The notes: generated by a model not told the origin, from the sequence alone. Counted from the first letter of the stretch, positions 17,231-26,625 are shown. The stretch: DNA of 64,000 bases from Phycisphaerales bacterium (GCA_016699835.1 CP064987.1:2976001-3040000); one strand, 5' to 3'. Made by a program: numbers and translations.

Positions 17231-19512
17231 CCGCGCTTCCGCCCCTTCTTCCCGGCACGCCGACCTGGGGCGCCAGGCGGGCCGTCCGTCCCCGATCCTC
17301 CACGCCCGCGTCCGATCCGCCCCGTCTGCCCCGAGGCGAGTGCTTGCAGTTCAGACCGACGCAACTTCGCCTCGCGACCCTTGGCGATGGCGTCGGCTTG
17401 CATCGCCTTGAGTTTCTGGAGTTGGTCACGCAAGGCCGCGGCCTTCTCGAACTCCAGGTCCTGGGCCGCGCCCACCATCTCCTGCTCGATCGTCGCGATG
17501 AGTTCCACGATCGGGAACTCCGGCTCGTTCGCCTCGACCGATCGCAACGCGGCCCGGCGGCTCTTGAGTTCCGCATCCAATCCGCGTTTGATCGCCTTGA
17601 TGATCGTCTTGGGCGTGATGCCGTGGGCCTCGTTGTACGCGAGTTGCTTCGTGCGACGGCGTTCGGTCTCCTCGATCGCCGCCTGCATCGCGGGCGTCAT
17701 GGCGTCGGCGTACATGATGACGAGCGCGTTCACGTTCCGGGCCGCGCGGCCCATCTGCTGGATCAGCGACGTCGGCGAGCGGAGGAATCCCTCCTTATCC
17801 GCGTCGAGGATGCACACGAGCGAGACCTCGGGGAGGTCCAGCCCCTCGCGCAGCAGGTTCACGCCCACGAGCACGTCGAAGTTGCCAAGGCGAAGGTCTG
17901 TCAGGATTTCCACGCGATCGAGCGTCTCGATGTCGCTGTGCAAGTATCGCACGCGCAGGCCTTGCTGGTCGAGATAGTGGGCGAGATCTTCGCAGAGGCG
18001 CTTCGTGAGGGCCGTCACCAGCACGCGCTCGCCCACCGCCACGCGCTCCTTCGCCTTTTCAAGGAGGTCCAGAATCTGCCCCTTCGCGGGCTTCACTTCG
18101 ATGATCGGGTCGAGCAGTCCCGTCGGGCGAATGACTTGTTCCGCCACCTCGCCGCTCGTGCGCTGGAGTTCGTATGCCGATGGCGTCGCCGACACGAACA
18201 TGATCTGGGGCACGATCGACTCGAACTCCTCGAATCGCAGCGGGCGATTGTCCAGGGCGCTGGGCAGGCGGAAGCCGTGATCAACGAGCACGGTCTTGCG
18301 AGCCCGGTCGCCATTGAACATCGCCTTGATCTGCGGGATCGTGACATGGCTCTCGTCGATGATGAGGAGCCAGTCGCGGAAGTTCGGGCGTGGCGAGGCT
18401 TCGGCGGAGGGCGCCTCGATCCCCTGCGATCGCATCCCGCGCGGGCCATGCTCCGCGATCGCCGCGGCGGATCGCGCCAGCACACCCTCCCGCTCGTTTG
18501 CGGGTGAGGGGGGGGGAGCGAAGTCGAAGTAGTCCATGAGGCAATACGGTCGTTCGCCGGGCGTGCGGCCGTCCATGAATCTTGAGTAGTTCTCGATCCC
18601 CGGGCAGATGCCCGTCTCTTCGAGGAGTTCGAGGTCGTACTTCGTCCGCGAGAGCAGCCGCTGCGCTTCGAGCAAGAGACCCTTCGATCGCAACTCCATC
18701 ACTCGCGCGTCGAGTTCCGCGCGGATCCCCGCAAGGGCCGACTCCAACTGGTGCTCGGGCATCACGTGGTGAACCGCGGGGAAGAGGAAGAACTGGCGCT
18801 CCTCGGCCACGATCTCGCCCGTCGTCGGGTTGAGCAGGTCCACACGCTCGATCTCGTCGCCGAAGAGTTCGATGCGTACGGCATACTTCTCGTACGCCGG
18901 CCAGACCTCGATCGCGTCGCCACGCACTCGGAACTGCCCGCGCTTCCACTCGATCTCCGACCGCTGGTACTGCATCGCGTTCAGCGCCATGAGAAAATCG
19001 CGCCGGTGGATGCGGCTGCCCCGCGTCATCGAGAGCACACGCTCGCCGTAGGCCTGGGGGGAGCCAAGCCCGAAGATGCACGAGACGCTCGCGACCACGA
19101 CCGAGTCGCGACGGCTCAGGATGTTGCTCGTCGCGGCCAGCCTCAACTGATCGAGTTCGTCGTTGCGCGACGAGTCCTTCTCGATGTAGATGTCGCGCGC
19201 GGGGATGTACGCCTCGGGCTGGTAGTAGTCGTAGTACGAGACGAAGTAGTTGACGGAGTTCTCGGGGAGGAAGTCGCGGAGTTCCTCGAAGAGTTGGGCC
19301 GCGAGTGTTTTGTTGTGGCTGATGATGAGCGTCGGTTTGTTCAGCCGAGCGATGACGTTCGCCATCGTGAACGTCTTGCCGGTTCCCGTCGCCCCCAACA
19401 GGCAGACGGCGGGCTTCCCATCGAGCAGCCCCCGATACAGCGCCTCGATCGCCTGGGGTTGGTCCCCCGTGGGCTTGAAGGGCGCGACAACCTGGAACGG
19501 GCGTTGGGTCAC
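17227..19512 (-). CDS. uvrB: Excinuclease ABC subunit UvrB
   Basis: The DNA-loading and damage-verification helicase of nucleotide excision repair, about 761 residues (usually 660-700). Visible are GATGTGKTFTMANVI (Walker A), the beta-hairpin region YYDYYQPEAYIP, IIDESHVTIPQ (motif II), VSATPSAYEL, and motifs V/VI (VGVNLLREGLDLPEV, QQMGRAARN). The C-terminal UVR domain precedes a G/R-rich tail. Extra length includes an insertion of about 40 residues after LMDYFDFAPPPSP. GTG at 19512 (VTQRPFQVVAPFKPTGDQ) matches the family start; another GTG at 19578 would add 22 residues. uvrA lies 2 kb downstream on the same strand. Confidence 0.95.
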   Translation of the reverse strand: MTQRPFQVVAPFKPTGDQPQAIEALYRGLLDGKPAVCLLGATGTGKTFTMANVIARLNKPTLIISHNKTLAAQLFEELRDFLPENSVNYFVSYYDYYQPEAYIPARDIYIEKDSSRNDELDQLRLAATSNILSRRDSVVVASVSCIFGLGSPQAYGERVLSMTRGSRIHRRDFLMALNAMQYQRSEIEWKRGQFRVRGDAIEVWPAYEKYAVRIELFGDEIERVDLLNPTTGEIVAEERQFFLFPAVHHVMPEHQLESALAGIRAELDARVMELRSKGLLLEAQRLLSRTKYDLELLEETGICPGIENYSRFMDGRTPGERPYCLMDYFDFAPPPSPANEREGVLARSAAAIAEHGPRGMRSQGIEAPSAEASPRPNFRDWLLIIDESHVTIPQIKAMFNGDRARKTVLVDHGFRLPSALDNRPLRFEEFESIVPQIMFVSATPSAYELQRTSGEVAEQVIRPTGLLDPIIEVKPAKGQILDLLEKAKERVAVGERVLVTALTKRLCEDLAHYLDQQGLRVRYLHSDIETLDRVEILTDLRLGNFDVLVGVNLLREGLDLPEVSLVCILDADKEGFLRSPTSLIQQMGRAARNVNALVIMYADAMTPAMQAAIEETERRRTKQLAYNEAHGITPKTIIKAIKRGLDAELKSRRAALRSVEANEPEFPIVELIATIEQEMVGAAQDLEFEKAAALRDQLQKLKAMQADAIAKGREAKLRRSELQALASGQTGRIGRGRGGSGTDGPPGAPGRRAGKKGRKRG
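18484..18511. repeat. Hairpin-forming repeat-like insert within uvrB
   Basis: The segment reads CCCTCCCGC, then TCGTTT, then GCGGGTGAGGG, an imperfect palindrome. It lies inside the reading-frame segment that encodes the extra residues (PSPANEREGVLARSAAA) not found in ordinary UvrB. With the uvrA element, this is the second repair gene at this locus that has an in-frame palindromic insertion. Identification as a mobile repeat is inference from its symmetry and position. Confidence 0.45.
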
Positions 19513-19790
19513 AAGAGCAGGATATCGGTCCCGTTCAAGTCGAGTCGGTCTCTGTTCGGATTTCAGTACATTGGGCACAATAAAACGGCGGTATCAGGGC
19601 AAAAATGCGGATTTTCGCCTCATTGGTGTTTTTCATGCAACAAACCCACGAGTTCAGCGTCATATTAGTGAGCACTCACAAAGCCAATCTGACGACGGTC
19701 GTCAGGAGGAACGAGTGGGGCTCGAAACTTGAGGAGCGCGAGTCACGACACTCGGCTCCGAGAGAACGTTTGCGAAAGAAGGAGGCAGCC

Positions 19791-20183
19791 ATGTTCGGAT
19801 TCAAGACCTCGTTCAAGGGCCTCACCCTCGCCGCTCTCGTGGGCGCGATGAGCCTCGGCTCGGCCGCGTTCGCCGGTGGGCCTCGCGGGAACGACAACGC
19901 CCGCAACCGGTACGACTTCCGCCAGAACGACGCCTCACGCGTGATCGTGACGGCAGGACACCGTGATCGCGACCATCACGATCGCGGACGTCGGGATCGA
20001 GGGGCGCACGGTCGCCACGACCGCGGTCGGGACTCTCACTGCCGTCCCGCGCCCCGGCCTGCACCGAGGCCCGTTTGCCGTCCCGCACCCCGTGACACCG
20101 GCATCACGATCCGCATCGGGGGCAACGGCGGGAGCCTCGTGATCTCCAGCGGCAGCACCCGCAGCCGCACCTACTGCGACTAA
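19791..20183 (+). CDS. Secreted histidine/aspartate/arginine-rich protein
   Basis: A 130-residue protein with a clear Sec signal peptide (FKGLTLAALVGAMSLGSAAFA, cleavage probably after AFA near residue 26). The mature part is low-complexity, with HDRD/HDRG-type clusters (RDRDHHDRGRRDRG..), then a proline-arginine stretch (RPAPRPAPRPVCRPAPR) and a short C-terminal domain with two cysteines in total. The ATG at 19791 follows a strong ribosome site (AAGGAGG). The H/D clusters could bind metal ions, but this is only a guess. A terminator follows directly. No family is recognised. Confidence 0.75.
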   Translation: MFGFKTSFKGLTLAALVGAMSLGSAAFAGGPRGNDNARNRYDFRQNDASRVIVTAGHRDRDHHDRGRRDRGAHGRHDRGRDSHCRPAPRPAPRPVCRPAPRDTGITIRIGGNGGSLVISSGSTRSRTYCD

Positions 20184-20256
20184 CTCACACAGTGTGTGGG
20201 AACTTCGGGGGATCCGGGACGAAGAGATCCATGGAGGGATAAAGGGGGAATCACGG

Positions 20257-20292
20257 AAGGGCCGGCCGAGGGAGGTCGGCCCTTTCCATTTA
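20257..20292 (+). terminator. Rho-independent terminator
   Basis: An 11-bp GC-rich stem (AAGGGCCGGCC with GGTCGGCCCTT, one G-T pair) with a six-base loop is followed by TCCATTTATA, giving a short T-rich tail. It sits 74 bp after the secreted-protein gene and before the PfkB kinase gene. Confidence 0.75.
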
Positions 20293-20356
20293 TACATCCC
20301 ACCTTCTCTGTGTCGTGCATCCCGTGCACGAGTGCATTCACCTACACTGGGGCACT

Positions 20357-21310
20357 ATGGCACTCATCGTCACCGGAACCATCGGGATCGACACTGTGTA
20401 CACACCCACGGGCCACGCCGAACGCGTGCTTGGCGGGTCGTGCACCTATTTCGCCGCGGCGGCGTCATTCTTCGCGCCCGTGCGCCTCGTCGCGGCCGTC
20501 GGTGATGACTTCCCGAAGGAACACCGCGCCGTCCTCGAGCACTTCAAGGGCATCGATCTCGCTGGACTCGAGACCCGCCAAGGCTCCAAGACCTTCGCCT
20601 GGGGCGGGAAGTACCTCGCCAACATGAACTCGCGCGAGACGCTCTTCACGGAACTGGGCGTGCTCGCCGAGCACCCGCCGCGCGTTCCCGAGTCGTTCGC
20701 CCACTCACGCCACGTCTTCCTCGCCAACACCCACCCGGCCGTGCAACTCGGCATGATCGAGCAGTTGCCCCATCGCGTCCTCACCGTCGCCGACACGATG
20801 GACCTGTGGATCAACATCGCCAAGCCCGAACTGCTCATGCTGCTCAAGAAGATCGACGGCATCGTCCTGAACTACGACGAGGCCGAACTGCTCACCGGCA
20901 AGAGCAACCCCGTCACCGCGGGGCGGCACATTCTGGACCTGGGCCCGTCGTTCGTCGTCATCAAGAAGGGCGAGCACGGAGCGCTCCTCGTCCATCGCGA
21001 CGGCAGCGCCCACGGCACGCTGGGCTTCGGCCTCGCCGCTCTCCCGGCATACCCGACCGAGAAGGTCGTCGATCCCACCGGCGCGGGCGACACCTTTGCC
21101 GGTGGCATGATGGGCTACCTCTCCAGCACAGGATCCACCGACGCGAAGAAACTCACGTCCTACGCCTCGATTCGCACGGCCCTCGCCTTTGGCACGGTCG
21201 CCGCGAGTTTCAACATCGAGTCGTACAGCCTCGAACGCCTCAAGACACTGAAGCGATCGGAGATCGATCAGCGCCTGCGCGAGTACGAGGAAATGACGCG
21301 CATCGGTTGA
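20357..21310 (+). CDS. PfkB-family carbohydrate kinase
   Basis: A 317-residue sugar or nucleoside kinase of the ribokinase/PfkB family. The N-terminal GTIGIDTVYTP and GGSCTYFAAAASFFAPVRLVAAVGDDF match the substrate-binding lid region. The C-terminal signature DPTGAGDTFAGGMMGYL (near residues 236-252) holds the catalytic aspartate and anion hole. The substrate cannot be assigned; adenosine kinase-like, ribokinase or fructokinase functions are all possible. ATG at 20357 is chosen because homology begins there. It lies between a terminator and a convergent hairpin, so it is probably monocistronic and cytosolic. Confidence 0.9.
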   Translation: MALIVTGTIGIDTVYTPTGHAERVLGGSCTYFAAAASFFAPVRLVAAVGDDFPKEHRAVLEHFKGIDLAGLETRQGSKTFAWGGKYLANMNSRETLFTELGVLAEHPPRVPESFAHSRHVFLANTHPAVQLGMIEQLPHRVLTVADTMDLWINIAKPELLMLLKKIDGIVLNYDEAELLTGKSNPVTAGRHILDLGPSFVVIKKGEHGALLVHRDGSAHGTLGFGLAALPAYPTEKVVDPTGAGDTFAGGMMGYLSSTGSTDAKKLTSYASIRTALAFGTVAASFNIESYSLERLKTLKRSEIDQRLREYEEMTRIG

Positions 21311-21339
21311 TGGAAGCCGTCATTCCTCCGAGCCACGGG

Positions 21340-21376
21340 CACACGCACACACGAGGCGGGCGTGAGTGTGCGTGTG
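21340..21376. terminator. Convergent-gene hairpin
   Basis: A perfect 11-bp inverted repeat (CACACGCACAC at 21340-21350, GTGTGCGTGTG at 21366-21376) with a 15-nt loop lies between the PfkB kinase gene and the convergent tolC-like gene. No T-tract follows on either strand, so a bidirectional factor-independent terminator is possible but not certain. Confidence 0.45.
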
Positions 21377-21448
21377 TCGGCCACAGTGTTCGGCGTTGCG
21401 TGGCAGGCGGTCACATCGCGGATACCTGAGGATCACAACACGCGTGTC

Positions 21449-23083
21449 CTATGGCGTGGGGACGGTCCAGGAGACCTGTGCCTGACCAAGTGTTGTGCCT
21501 GTGGCGAAGGCGAGATCGGTCTGGGCGATTTGGTAATCGGTGAGGGCCTGGAGTTCAACGAGTCGGGCCTCGGCGAGGCGGGATGAGGCGTCGAGGACGT
21601 TGGTGCTCGTGGACAGCCCGAGATCGAACTGGCGCTGCTCGGCGGTGAGGGTGCGCGTGTTGAGGATGACGGACTGGCGGGCGGCGAGGATGCGCTGCCA
21701 GGCGGAGTCGATCGTGTCGATCGCGGCGAGGACCTCGCGGGTGATCTGGAGTTCGCGGGCCTCGCGTGTGGAGAGGCGCTGCAGCCTGGTGAGGACGGCG
21801 CGGCGGACGCGGGCGCGAGCCTCGTCGTTGTTGAGAGGGATGTCGGCGGAGAGGCCGAGTTCCCAGTCGGTGAACTGGTTGTCGGAGAGTGATTTGTACG
21901 AGCGGGTGAAGGAATCACCAAGCCCGTTGACGCGGTAGGTGTAGTCGAGCGAGAGGAGTGGGAGAGCGGCGTTCTTTGCGAGATCGATGTTGACGGCGTC
22001 GGCGGCGAGGCGGAGTTCGAGTTCCAGGAGGTCCATGCGGTTGTCGAGCGACTGGGCGATAAGCGTGTCGCGGTCGAACTGGTATTGCACGGGATCGGGT
22101 GGCGACTCGGGGCTCACGAGGGCCTGCGATCGGAGCGTGAGACCCGGCAGGTTCACGATCTGCTTGAGTTCGCGGTCCTGGTCCTTGTAGGTGGTGTTGG
22201 CGGTGAGGATGGCGTCGAGGGAGTCGGCGACGCCGGCCTCGGCGCGGGTGATCTCGATCTCGGCGGCGTCGCCAGCGGTGGCGCGGCGCTTGGCGCGGTC
22301 GAGTTGCTGCCTAGCGAGTTCGAGTTGCTGGAGGCGGACGTCGAGCGTGCCATGGGCCTGATTGAGGCGCCAGTAGGTGCGATCGACGGCGGCGAGTTGG
22401 CGGATGACCTCGAGGGTGGTGGCGGCCTGCGTTGCCTGGGCGTTGAGGCTCGCGATGCGAAGCGGGGCCGTGGCGGCGCGTCGGCCTGCGCCGCGGAGGA
22501 GGGGCTGGGAGAGGGAGAACTGGGCGTCGGCGTTGTACGTCGCGTCAGTGACGGTGAAGGGATTGGTGTCCTTGGTGCGCGACATGGGGAGAGAGACGGT
22601 GGCGCTGCCGCCGGTCAGGAGGGGGACACGGACGCCCGGCTCGGCGAGTTGCTGGCTGAGTTGGGTGGATACGAGTTGCGAGGCGGTGGGCTGGTCGAGT
22701 TCCCGCCAGAGGGCGCGGAGGGTGAAGGCGGCGTTGAACTTCGCGGCTTCCTCGTCGATCTGGGTCTGCGAGATCGCGGGGTTGAGTGTGGTGACCTTGA
22801 GGTCGAGGTTGTGCTCGAGGGCGGAGGCACGGCATTGTTCGATCGAGAGTGGGACACGCTCGAGGCCCTCGAACGGGTTCGGCGTGAGAGGCTCGGTGGT
22901 GGGGGTGGTGACGCGGTATCGGTCGAGGTCGGCGCGCGGGGCGGAGCGCAGGCGTGACGCGTCGATCGACGGGCCATAGTCGTCGGCTTTCAGCGAGAAG
23001 GGTGAGCGAGCACACCCGGCGAGGAGCGTGACGCCCATGAGAGTGAGTGAGAGGAGATGGCGCTGTCGAGTGTGCTGCATCAT
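21449..23083 (-). CDS. TolC-family outer membrane efflux lipoprotein
   Basis: A 544-residue outer-membrane channel subunit. The N-terminal signal ends in a lipobox (LMGVTLLAGC, cysteine near residue 24), as in OprM/CusC-like proteins. Two OEP repeats follow, with long A/Q/L/R-rich helices (SLNAQATQAATTLEVIRQLAAVDRTYW; TALTAEQRQFDLGLS-type segment; ASSRLAEARLVELQALTDYQIAQTDLAFATGT). It is the last gene of a four-gene operon (adaptor, ATPase, permease, channel), and its start overlaps the permease stop by 4 bp. It should form the exit duct for a MacAB-type tripartite exporter. Confidence 0.92.
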   Translation of the reverse strand: MMQHTRQRHLLSLTLMGVTLLAGCARSPFSLKADDYGPSIDASRLRSAPRADLDRYRVTTPTTEPLTPNPFEGLERVPLSIEQCRASALEHNLDLKVTTLNPAISQTQIDEEAAKFNAAFTLRALWRELDQPTASQLVSTQLSQQLAEPGVRVPLLTGGSATVSLPMSRTKDTNPFTVTDATYNADAQFSLSQPLLRGAGRRAATAPLRIASLNAQATQAATTLEVIRQLAAVDRTYWRLNQAHGTLDVRLQQLELARQQLDRAKRRATAGDAAEIEITRAEAGVADSLDAILTANTTYKDQDRELKQIVNLPGLTLRSQALVSPESPPDPVQYQFDRDTLIAQSLDNRMDLLELELRLAADAVNIDLAKNAALPLLSLDYTYRVNGLGDSFTRSYKSLSDNQFTDWELGLSADIPLNNDEARARVRRAVLTRLQRLSTREARELQITREVLAAIDTIDSAWQRILAARQSVILNTRTLTAEQRQFDLGLSTSTNVLDASSRLAEARLVELQALTDYQIAQTDLAFATGTTLGQAQVSWTVPTP

Positions 23084-24315
23084 TCGTGCCTGAGTGCATC
23101 GATGGGGTCGAGGCGGGCGGCCTTGATGGCGGGGAACATGCCGAAGACGACGCCTGTGCCGGCGGAGAAGAGGAGGGCTAGGGCGATCGCCCAGGGGGGG
23201 ATCATGGCACCCTTGAGGGGCGAGTCGGGGATGATCCTCGCGATCAACACGACTCCCTCGCCAAGCAGGAGCCCGATGGTGCCGCCGAGGATGCAGAGGG
23301 TGACGGCCTCGACGAGGAACTGGAGGAGGATGATGTCGGGTCGGGCGCCGACGGCCTTGCGCAGGCCGATCTCGCGTGTGCGTTCGGAGACGGAGACGAG
23401 CATGATGTTCATGATGCCGATGCCGCCGACAACGAGGGAGATGCCGACGAGGACGGCGACGATGCCGGTCAGAAATCCGGCGATGCGTTTGAATCCGGCG
23501 ATGAACTGGTCGATGGCCTCGACGCCGAAGGTGTCGGGCTCGTCGGGCATGAGGTTCCGGGCTTTGCGCATGTAGAACGTGACCTCGGCCTTGGCATCCT
23601 CGAAGAGATCCGGGGCCTTGGATTGCGCGACGATGTAAAAGCGTGGCTCGGGTTGGATCATTTCTCCCGTGGCGAAGGGGATGAAGACCTCGGACTGGGG
23701 CTCGCCGCCGCCGAACATGGGGCTGACCTGGAGGGTCTCAACGATGCCGACGATGGTGAAGCGTCGGCCGGCGATGAGGAGCGGCTCGCCCGTAGGGTCG
23801 GCGGGGAGCGAGAGTTCCTGGACGCCTTTGTCGTTGATGAGGCAGACCTGGAGTCGTTCGGCCTCGTCGGTGGGTTGGAAGGTCCGCCCGAGGGTGACGG
23901 AGCGGTTCTCGATTGCATGCCAGTCGGGGCGTATGCCCTGGACACGGACGAAGTCCTTGATGGTGTCTTTGAACTGGATCTGGGCGGAGAGTTCCATCAC
24001 CGGTGAGAGACGGGCGAGTGAGGGGCAGTTGGGGAGGATGCCATCGGCCTGGTCCTTGGTGAGTCGGATCTGTCGGAAGGAATATCGATCGCGCTGGCCC
24101 TCGGGGCGGCGTGGGAAGATCCAGACCTTGTTGGCACCGAAGGTCTCGAACTGATCGAGAACGTACTGCTTGGCGCCGGTCATGAAGCCGATGGTGGAGA
24201 CGACGCTGAAGGCGGCGACGATGATGCCGAGCATGGTGAGCATGGCTCGGACCTTGCTGGCCCAGACGGTGGAGAGGGCGAGGCCGACAGTCTGGAAGAG
24301 GAGTCGGAGGAGCAT
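23080..24315 (-). CDS. ABC transporter permease, MacB/FtsX type
   Basis: A 411-residue permease with the MacB topology: an N-terminal transmembrane helix (residues 20-45; MLTMLGIIVAAFSVVSTIGF), a large periplasmic domain (about 50-280) and three C-terminal helices (about 290-400), including GIGIMNIMLVSVSERTREIGLRKAVGAR, the conserved FtsX coupling region. MacB-type proteins work as mechanotransmitters that drive export from the periplasm. Here the ATPase is a separate gene 3 bp upstream, unlike E. coli MacB, in which the two are fused. Confidence 0.93.
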   Translation of the reverse strand: MLLRLLFQTVGLALSTVWASKVRAMLTMLGIIVAAFSVVSTIGFMTGAKQYVLDQFETFGANKVWIFPRRPEGQRDRYSFRQIRLTKDQADGILPNCPSLARLSPVMELSAQIQFKDTIKDFVRVQGIRPDWHAIENRSVTLGRTFQPTDEAERLQVCLINDKGVQELSLPADPTGEPLLIAGRRFTIVGIVETLQVSPMFGGGEPQSEVFIPFATGEMIQPEPRFYIVAQSKAPDLFEDAKAEVTFYMRKARNLMPDEPDTFGVEAIDQFIAGFKRIAGFLTGIVAVLVGISLVVGGIGIMNIMLVSVSERTREIGLRKAVGARPDIILLQFLVEAVTLCILGGTIGLLLGEGVVLIARIIPDSPLKGAMIPPWAIALALLFSAGTGVVFGMFPAIKAARLDPIDALRHE

Positions 24316-24318
24316 GGG

Positions 24319-25104
24319 TTAGTTTGCCTCTCCGGGTTTCGTTGTGTTGGAAGGCGCGGACTGGGTGATTGCCATGGCGGCGCGTTCGAGGAAGGCGCGG
24401 TGCATGGGGTCGGCGGTGGTGGGGTTGTCGGAATGGATGAGGCCATCTTTCAGGCGGATGATGCGCTGGGCGTGGCCGGCGATGTCTTCCTCGTGGGTGA
24501 CGATGACGATGGTCTGTCCCTCGTTGTGGAGGGCGTGGAAGAGGGCGAGGATCTCGTCGCTGGTGGCAGAGTCGAGGTTGCCGGTAGGCTCGTCGGCGAG
24601 GAGGATGGCGGGGGTGTTGACGAGGGCGCGGGCGATGGCGACGCGTTGGCGCTGGCCGCCGGAGAGTTGGTTGGGACGGTGGGTGGTGCGGTCGGCGAGG
24701 CCGACGCGTTCGAGGGCGCCGAGGGCCTGGTGTTTCGCGCTGGACCAGTTGAGTTTGGAATACAGGAGTGGGAGCGTGACGTTCTGGAGGGCGGTTTGTT
24801 TCGCGAGGAGTTCGAAGGACTGGAAGACGAAGCCGATGGACTCGTTTCGGATCTGGGCGAGGCGCGTGGCGTTCATCTCGTGGGTGGGCTTTCCATCAAG
24901 GGTGTATCGTCCGCTGGTGGGGCGGTCGAGGCAGCCGAGGATGTTCATGAGCGTGGACTTGCCCGAGCCCGAGGCGCCCATGATGGCGACGAACTCGTTG
25001 CGCTGGATGGTGAGCGAGACGCCGCGAAGCGCGTGGACCGGCTCGGCCCCAACGTGATAGGTCTTGGTGATCTCGTCGAGGAGGATGGCGGGTGGCGTGG
25101 GCAT
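24319..25104 (-). CDS. ABC transporter ATP-binding protein, MacB/LolD type
   Basis: A 261-residue ATPase. Walker A is GASGSGKSTLMNILG (near residue 42), the Q-loop is FVFQSFELLAKQTALQNV, the signature is LSGGQRQRVAIARAL, Walker B is ILLADEPTGNLDS, and the H-loop is IVIVTHEED. This is the LolD/MacB-type subfamily. It powers the adjacent permease. ATG at 25104 lies just before the homology starts; a longer frame extends upstream into the adaptor gene but is a shadow. Spacing within the operon is 3 and 11 bp. Confidence 0.93.
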   Translation of the reverse strand: MPTPPAILLDEITKTYHVGAEPVHALRGVSLTIQRNEFVAIMGASGSGKSTLMNILGCLDRPTSGRYTLDGKPTHEMNATRLAQIRNESIGFVFQSFELLAKQTALQNVTLPLLYSKLNWSSAKHQALGALERVGLADRTTHRPNQLSGGQRQRVAIARALVNTPAILLADEPTGNLDSATSDEILALFHALHNEGQTIVIVTHEEDIAGHAQRIIRLKDGLIHSDNPTTADPMHRAFLERAAMAITQSAPSNTTKPGEAN

Positions 25105-25115
25105 GGAGGGTGGAA

Positions 25116-26414
25116 TCAGGAGCCGAAGGAGAAGTTGAGGCCCTTGTTCTTCTTTTTCTCGCCCTCGAGGGTGACGGGTATGTCGTGCTTGAGTTTCTGG
25201 AGGGCCTTGAAGGGACCGGAGATGATGGTGGCGTTCTCGTCGAGGCCGCCGAGGATGATGGTCTTGGTGAGGTCGCTGGCGCCGATCTTGACGGGGCGGG
25301 CCTTGGCCTTCCCATCGACGAGTTCGTAGACGACGCGGGCGTATTTCCGCGAGGCGTCGATGTAGGGCGAGTCCTTCTTCACGAGATCGGGAAGATCGTC
25401 GACGGCACGGTCGAGGACGCACTGGCTGGGGACGAGGATAGTGTCGTCGAAGGTCTCGACCTCGATCTCGGCGTTGGCGGTGAGGCCCGAGCGGAGGACG
25501 AGGTCTCTGGTCTTAGGAGAGTCGGCGAGGGCGTCGGTGTGGAGTTTGAGTTCGGCCTCGAAGTAGGCCGAGCCGTCGCGGTCGATCTGGCGGAAGAGTT
25601 TGAGTCGCTCGACAGTGGCGGGGATAGTGTCGTCGAGGAAGGCGTTGACGCGGACGATGGCCTTCTGGTCTGGTTTGACGGGGGCGACGTTGGTCTCGTC
25701 GATGCGCGCGCGGAGGATCATGTCGGAGAGGTCGGCGACGGTCATGATGACCGAGGCGGGGTTGTTGAGGGTGCCGACGAGGACGAGTTCGCCGACCTCG
25801 GCGTTGAGTTGGATGATGGTGCCGTCGATCGGGCTGGCGATCGTGGTGTTGGAGAGGTCCTTCTCGGCGCGAGCGACGTTGGCACGGGCGATGTCCACCG
25901 CGAACTGGGCGGCACGCAGGGCGGACTCGGCGCGGGCGTGCTCGGTCTCGCTGATGTCGAGTTCGGCCTTGGGGATGTCTTTGGTCGCGAAGAGCTCGCG
26001 TTTCCGCCCGAGGTCGAGGACGGCGGCCTGGAAGGCGGCCTGGGCGCCCTCGAGGCGGGCCTGTTCGGCAGAGAGAGAGGCCCGCGCGGAATCGACGAGG
26101 GCCTTGAGGTCATCGGCGTCGAGTTTCACGATGGTGTCGCCGGCGCGGACACTCGCGCCCTCCTTGAAGGGGAGTTCGACGATGCGGGCGGCGACCTGGG
26201 CGGAGATCTCGACCTTGCGGCGTGGCTCGATCTCGCCGGGGGCGGAGATGGAGCGGGTGAGCGAGCCGCGTGTGACGGTGGTGGTGCGGACCTCGTCCAC
26301 GCCGCCCATGCCGGGGCCTGAGAACTTCAGCGCGCCGGAGGAGGCGAGCCATGTTCCACCGCCGGCGCAGAGGAGCACGAAGACGGCAAGGACGGCGACG
26401 ATCCATTTCCACAC
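25116..26414 (-). CDS. Efflux RND/MacA-type periplasmic adaptor subunit
   Basis: A 432-residue HlyD/MacA family membrane fusion protein. It has an N-terminal membrane anchor (residues 4-24; IVAVLAVFVLLCAGGGTWLA), a lipoyl half-motif (PGEIEPRRKVEISAQVAARI), a long alpha-helical hairpin (about residues 105-195, rich in A, E and R), the second lipoyl half with IASPIDGTIIQLNAEVGELV, and beta-barrel and membrane-proximal domains. It is the first gene of the efflux operon and links the inner-membrane permease and ATPase with the TolC-like channel. The substrate is unknown. Confidence 0.92.
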   Translation of the reverse strand: MWKWIVAVLAVFVLLCAGGGTWLASSGALKFSGPGMGGVDEVRTTTVTRGSLTRSISAPGEIEPRRKVEISAQVAARIVELPFKEGASVRAGDTIVKLDADDLKALVDSARASLSAEQARLEGAQAAFQAAVLDLGRKRELFATKDIPKAELDISETEHARAESALRAAQFAVDIARANVARAEKDLSNTTIASPIDGTIIQLNAEVGELVLVGTLNNPASVIMTVADLSDMILRARIDETNVAPVKPDQKAIVRVNAFLDDTIPATVERLKLFRQIDRDGSAYFEAELKLHTDALADSPKTRDLVLRSGLTANAEIEVETFDDTILVPSQCVLDRAVDDLPDLVKKDSPYIDASRKYARVVYELVDGKAKARPVKIGASDLTKTIILGGLDENATIISGPFKALQKLKHDIPVTLEGEKKKNKGLNFSFGS

Positions 26415-26625
26415 GGGTCGGTTCCTGCGGTTGAGTGTCGTTCGAGGCGTGCGGTTGAAGCCCTACGCGGGCGTCACGGGGCTTCGCGAGGGTTGATGCC
26501 CAAGGTGGTGTGCAACGATCCATTGATGACCGCGAGGTCATTCGTACGCCAGTGTACGACAGATGTTCGGAATCCGGGGCGTGTGATTTCAGGGGAGAGT
26601 CGGACTCGGCGGGTGGTCATGACTG

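Noticed and set aside
24400..26321. Two long plus-strand frames (24400-25329 and 25092-26321)
   Set aside because: They are antisense to the ATPase and adaptor genes, with G/D/E/V-rich low-complexity translation.
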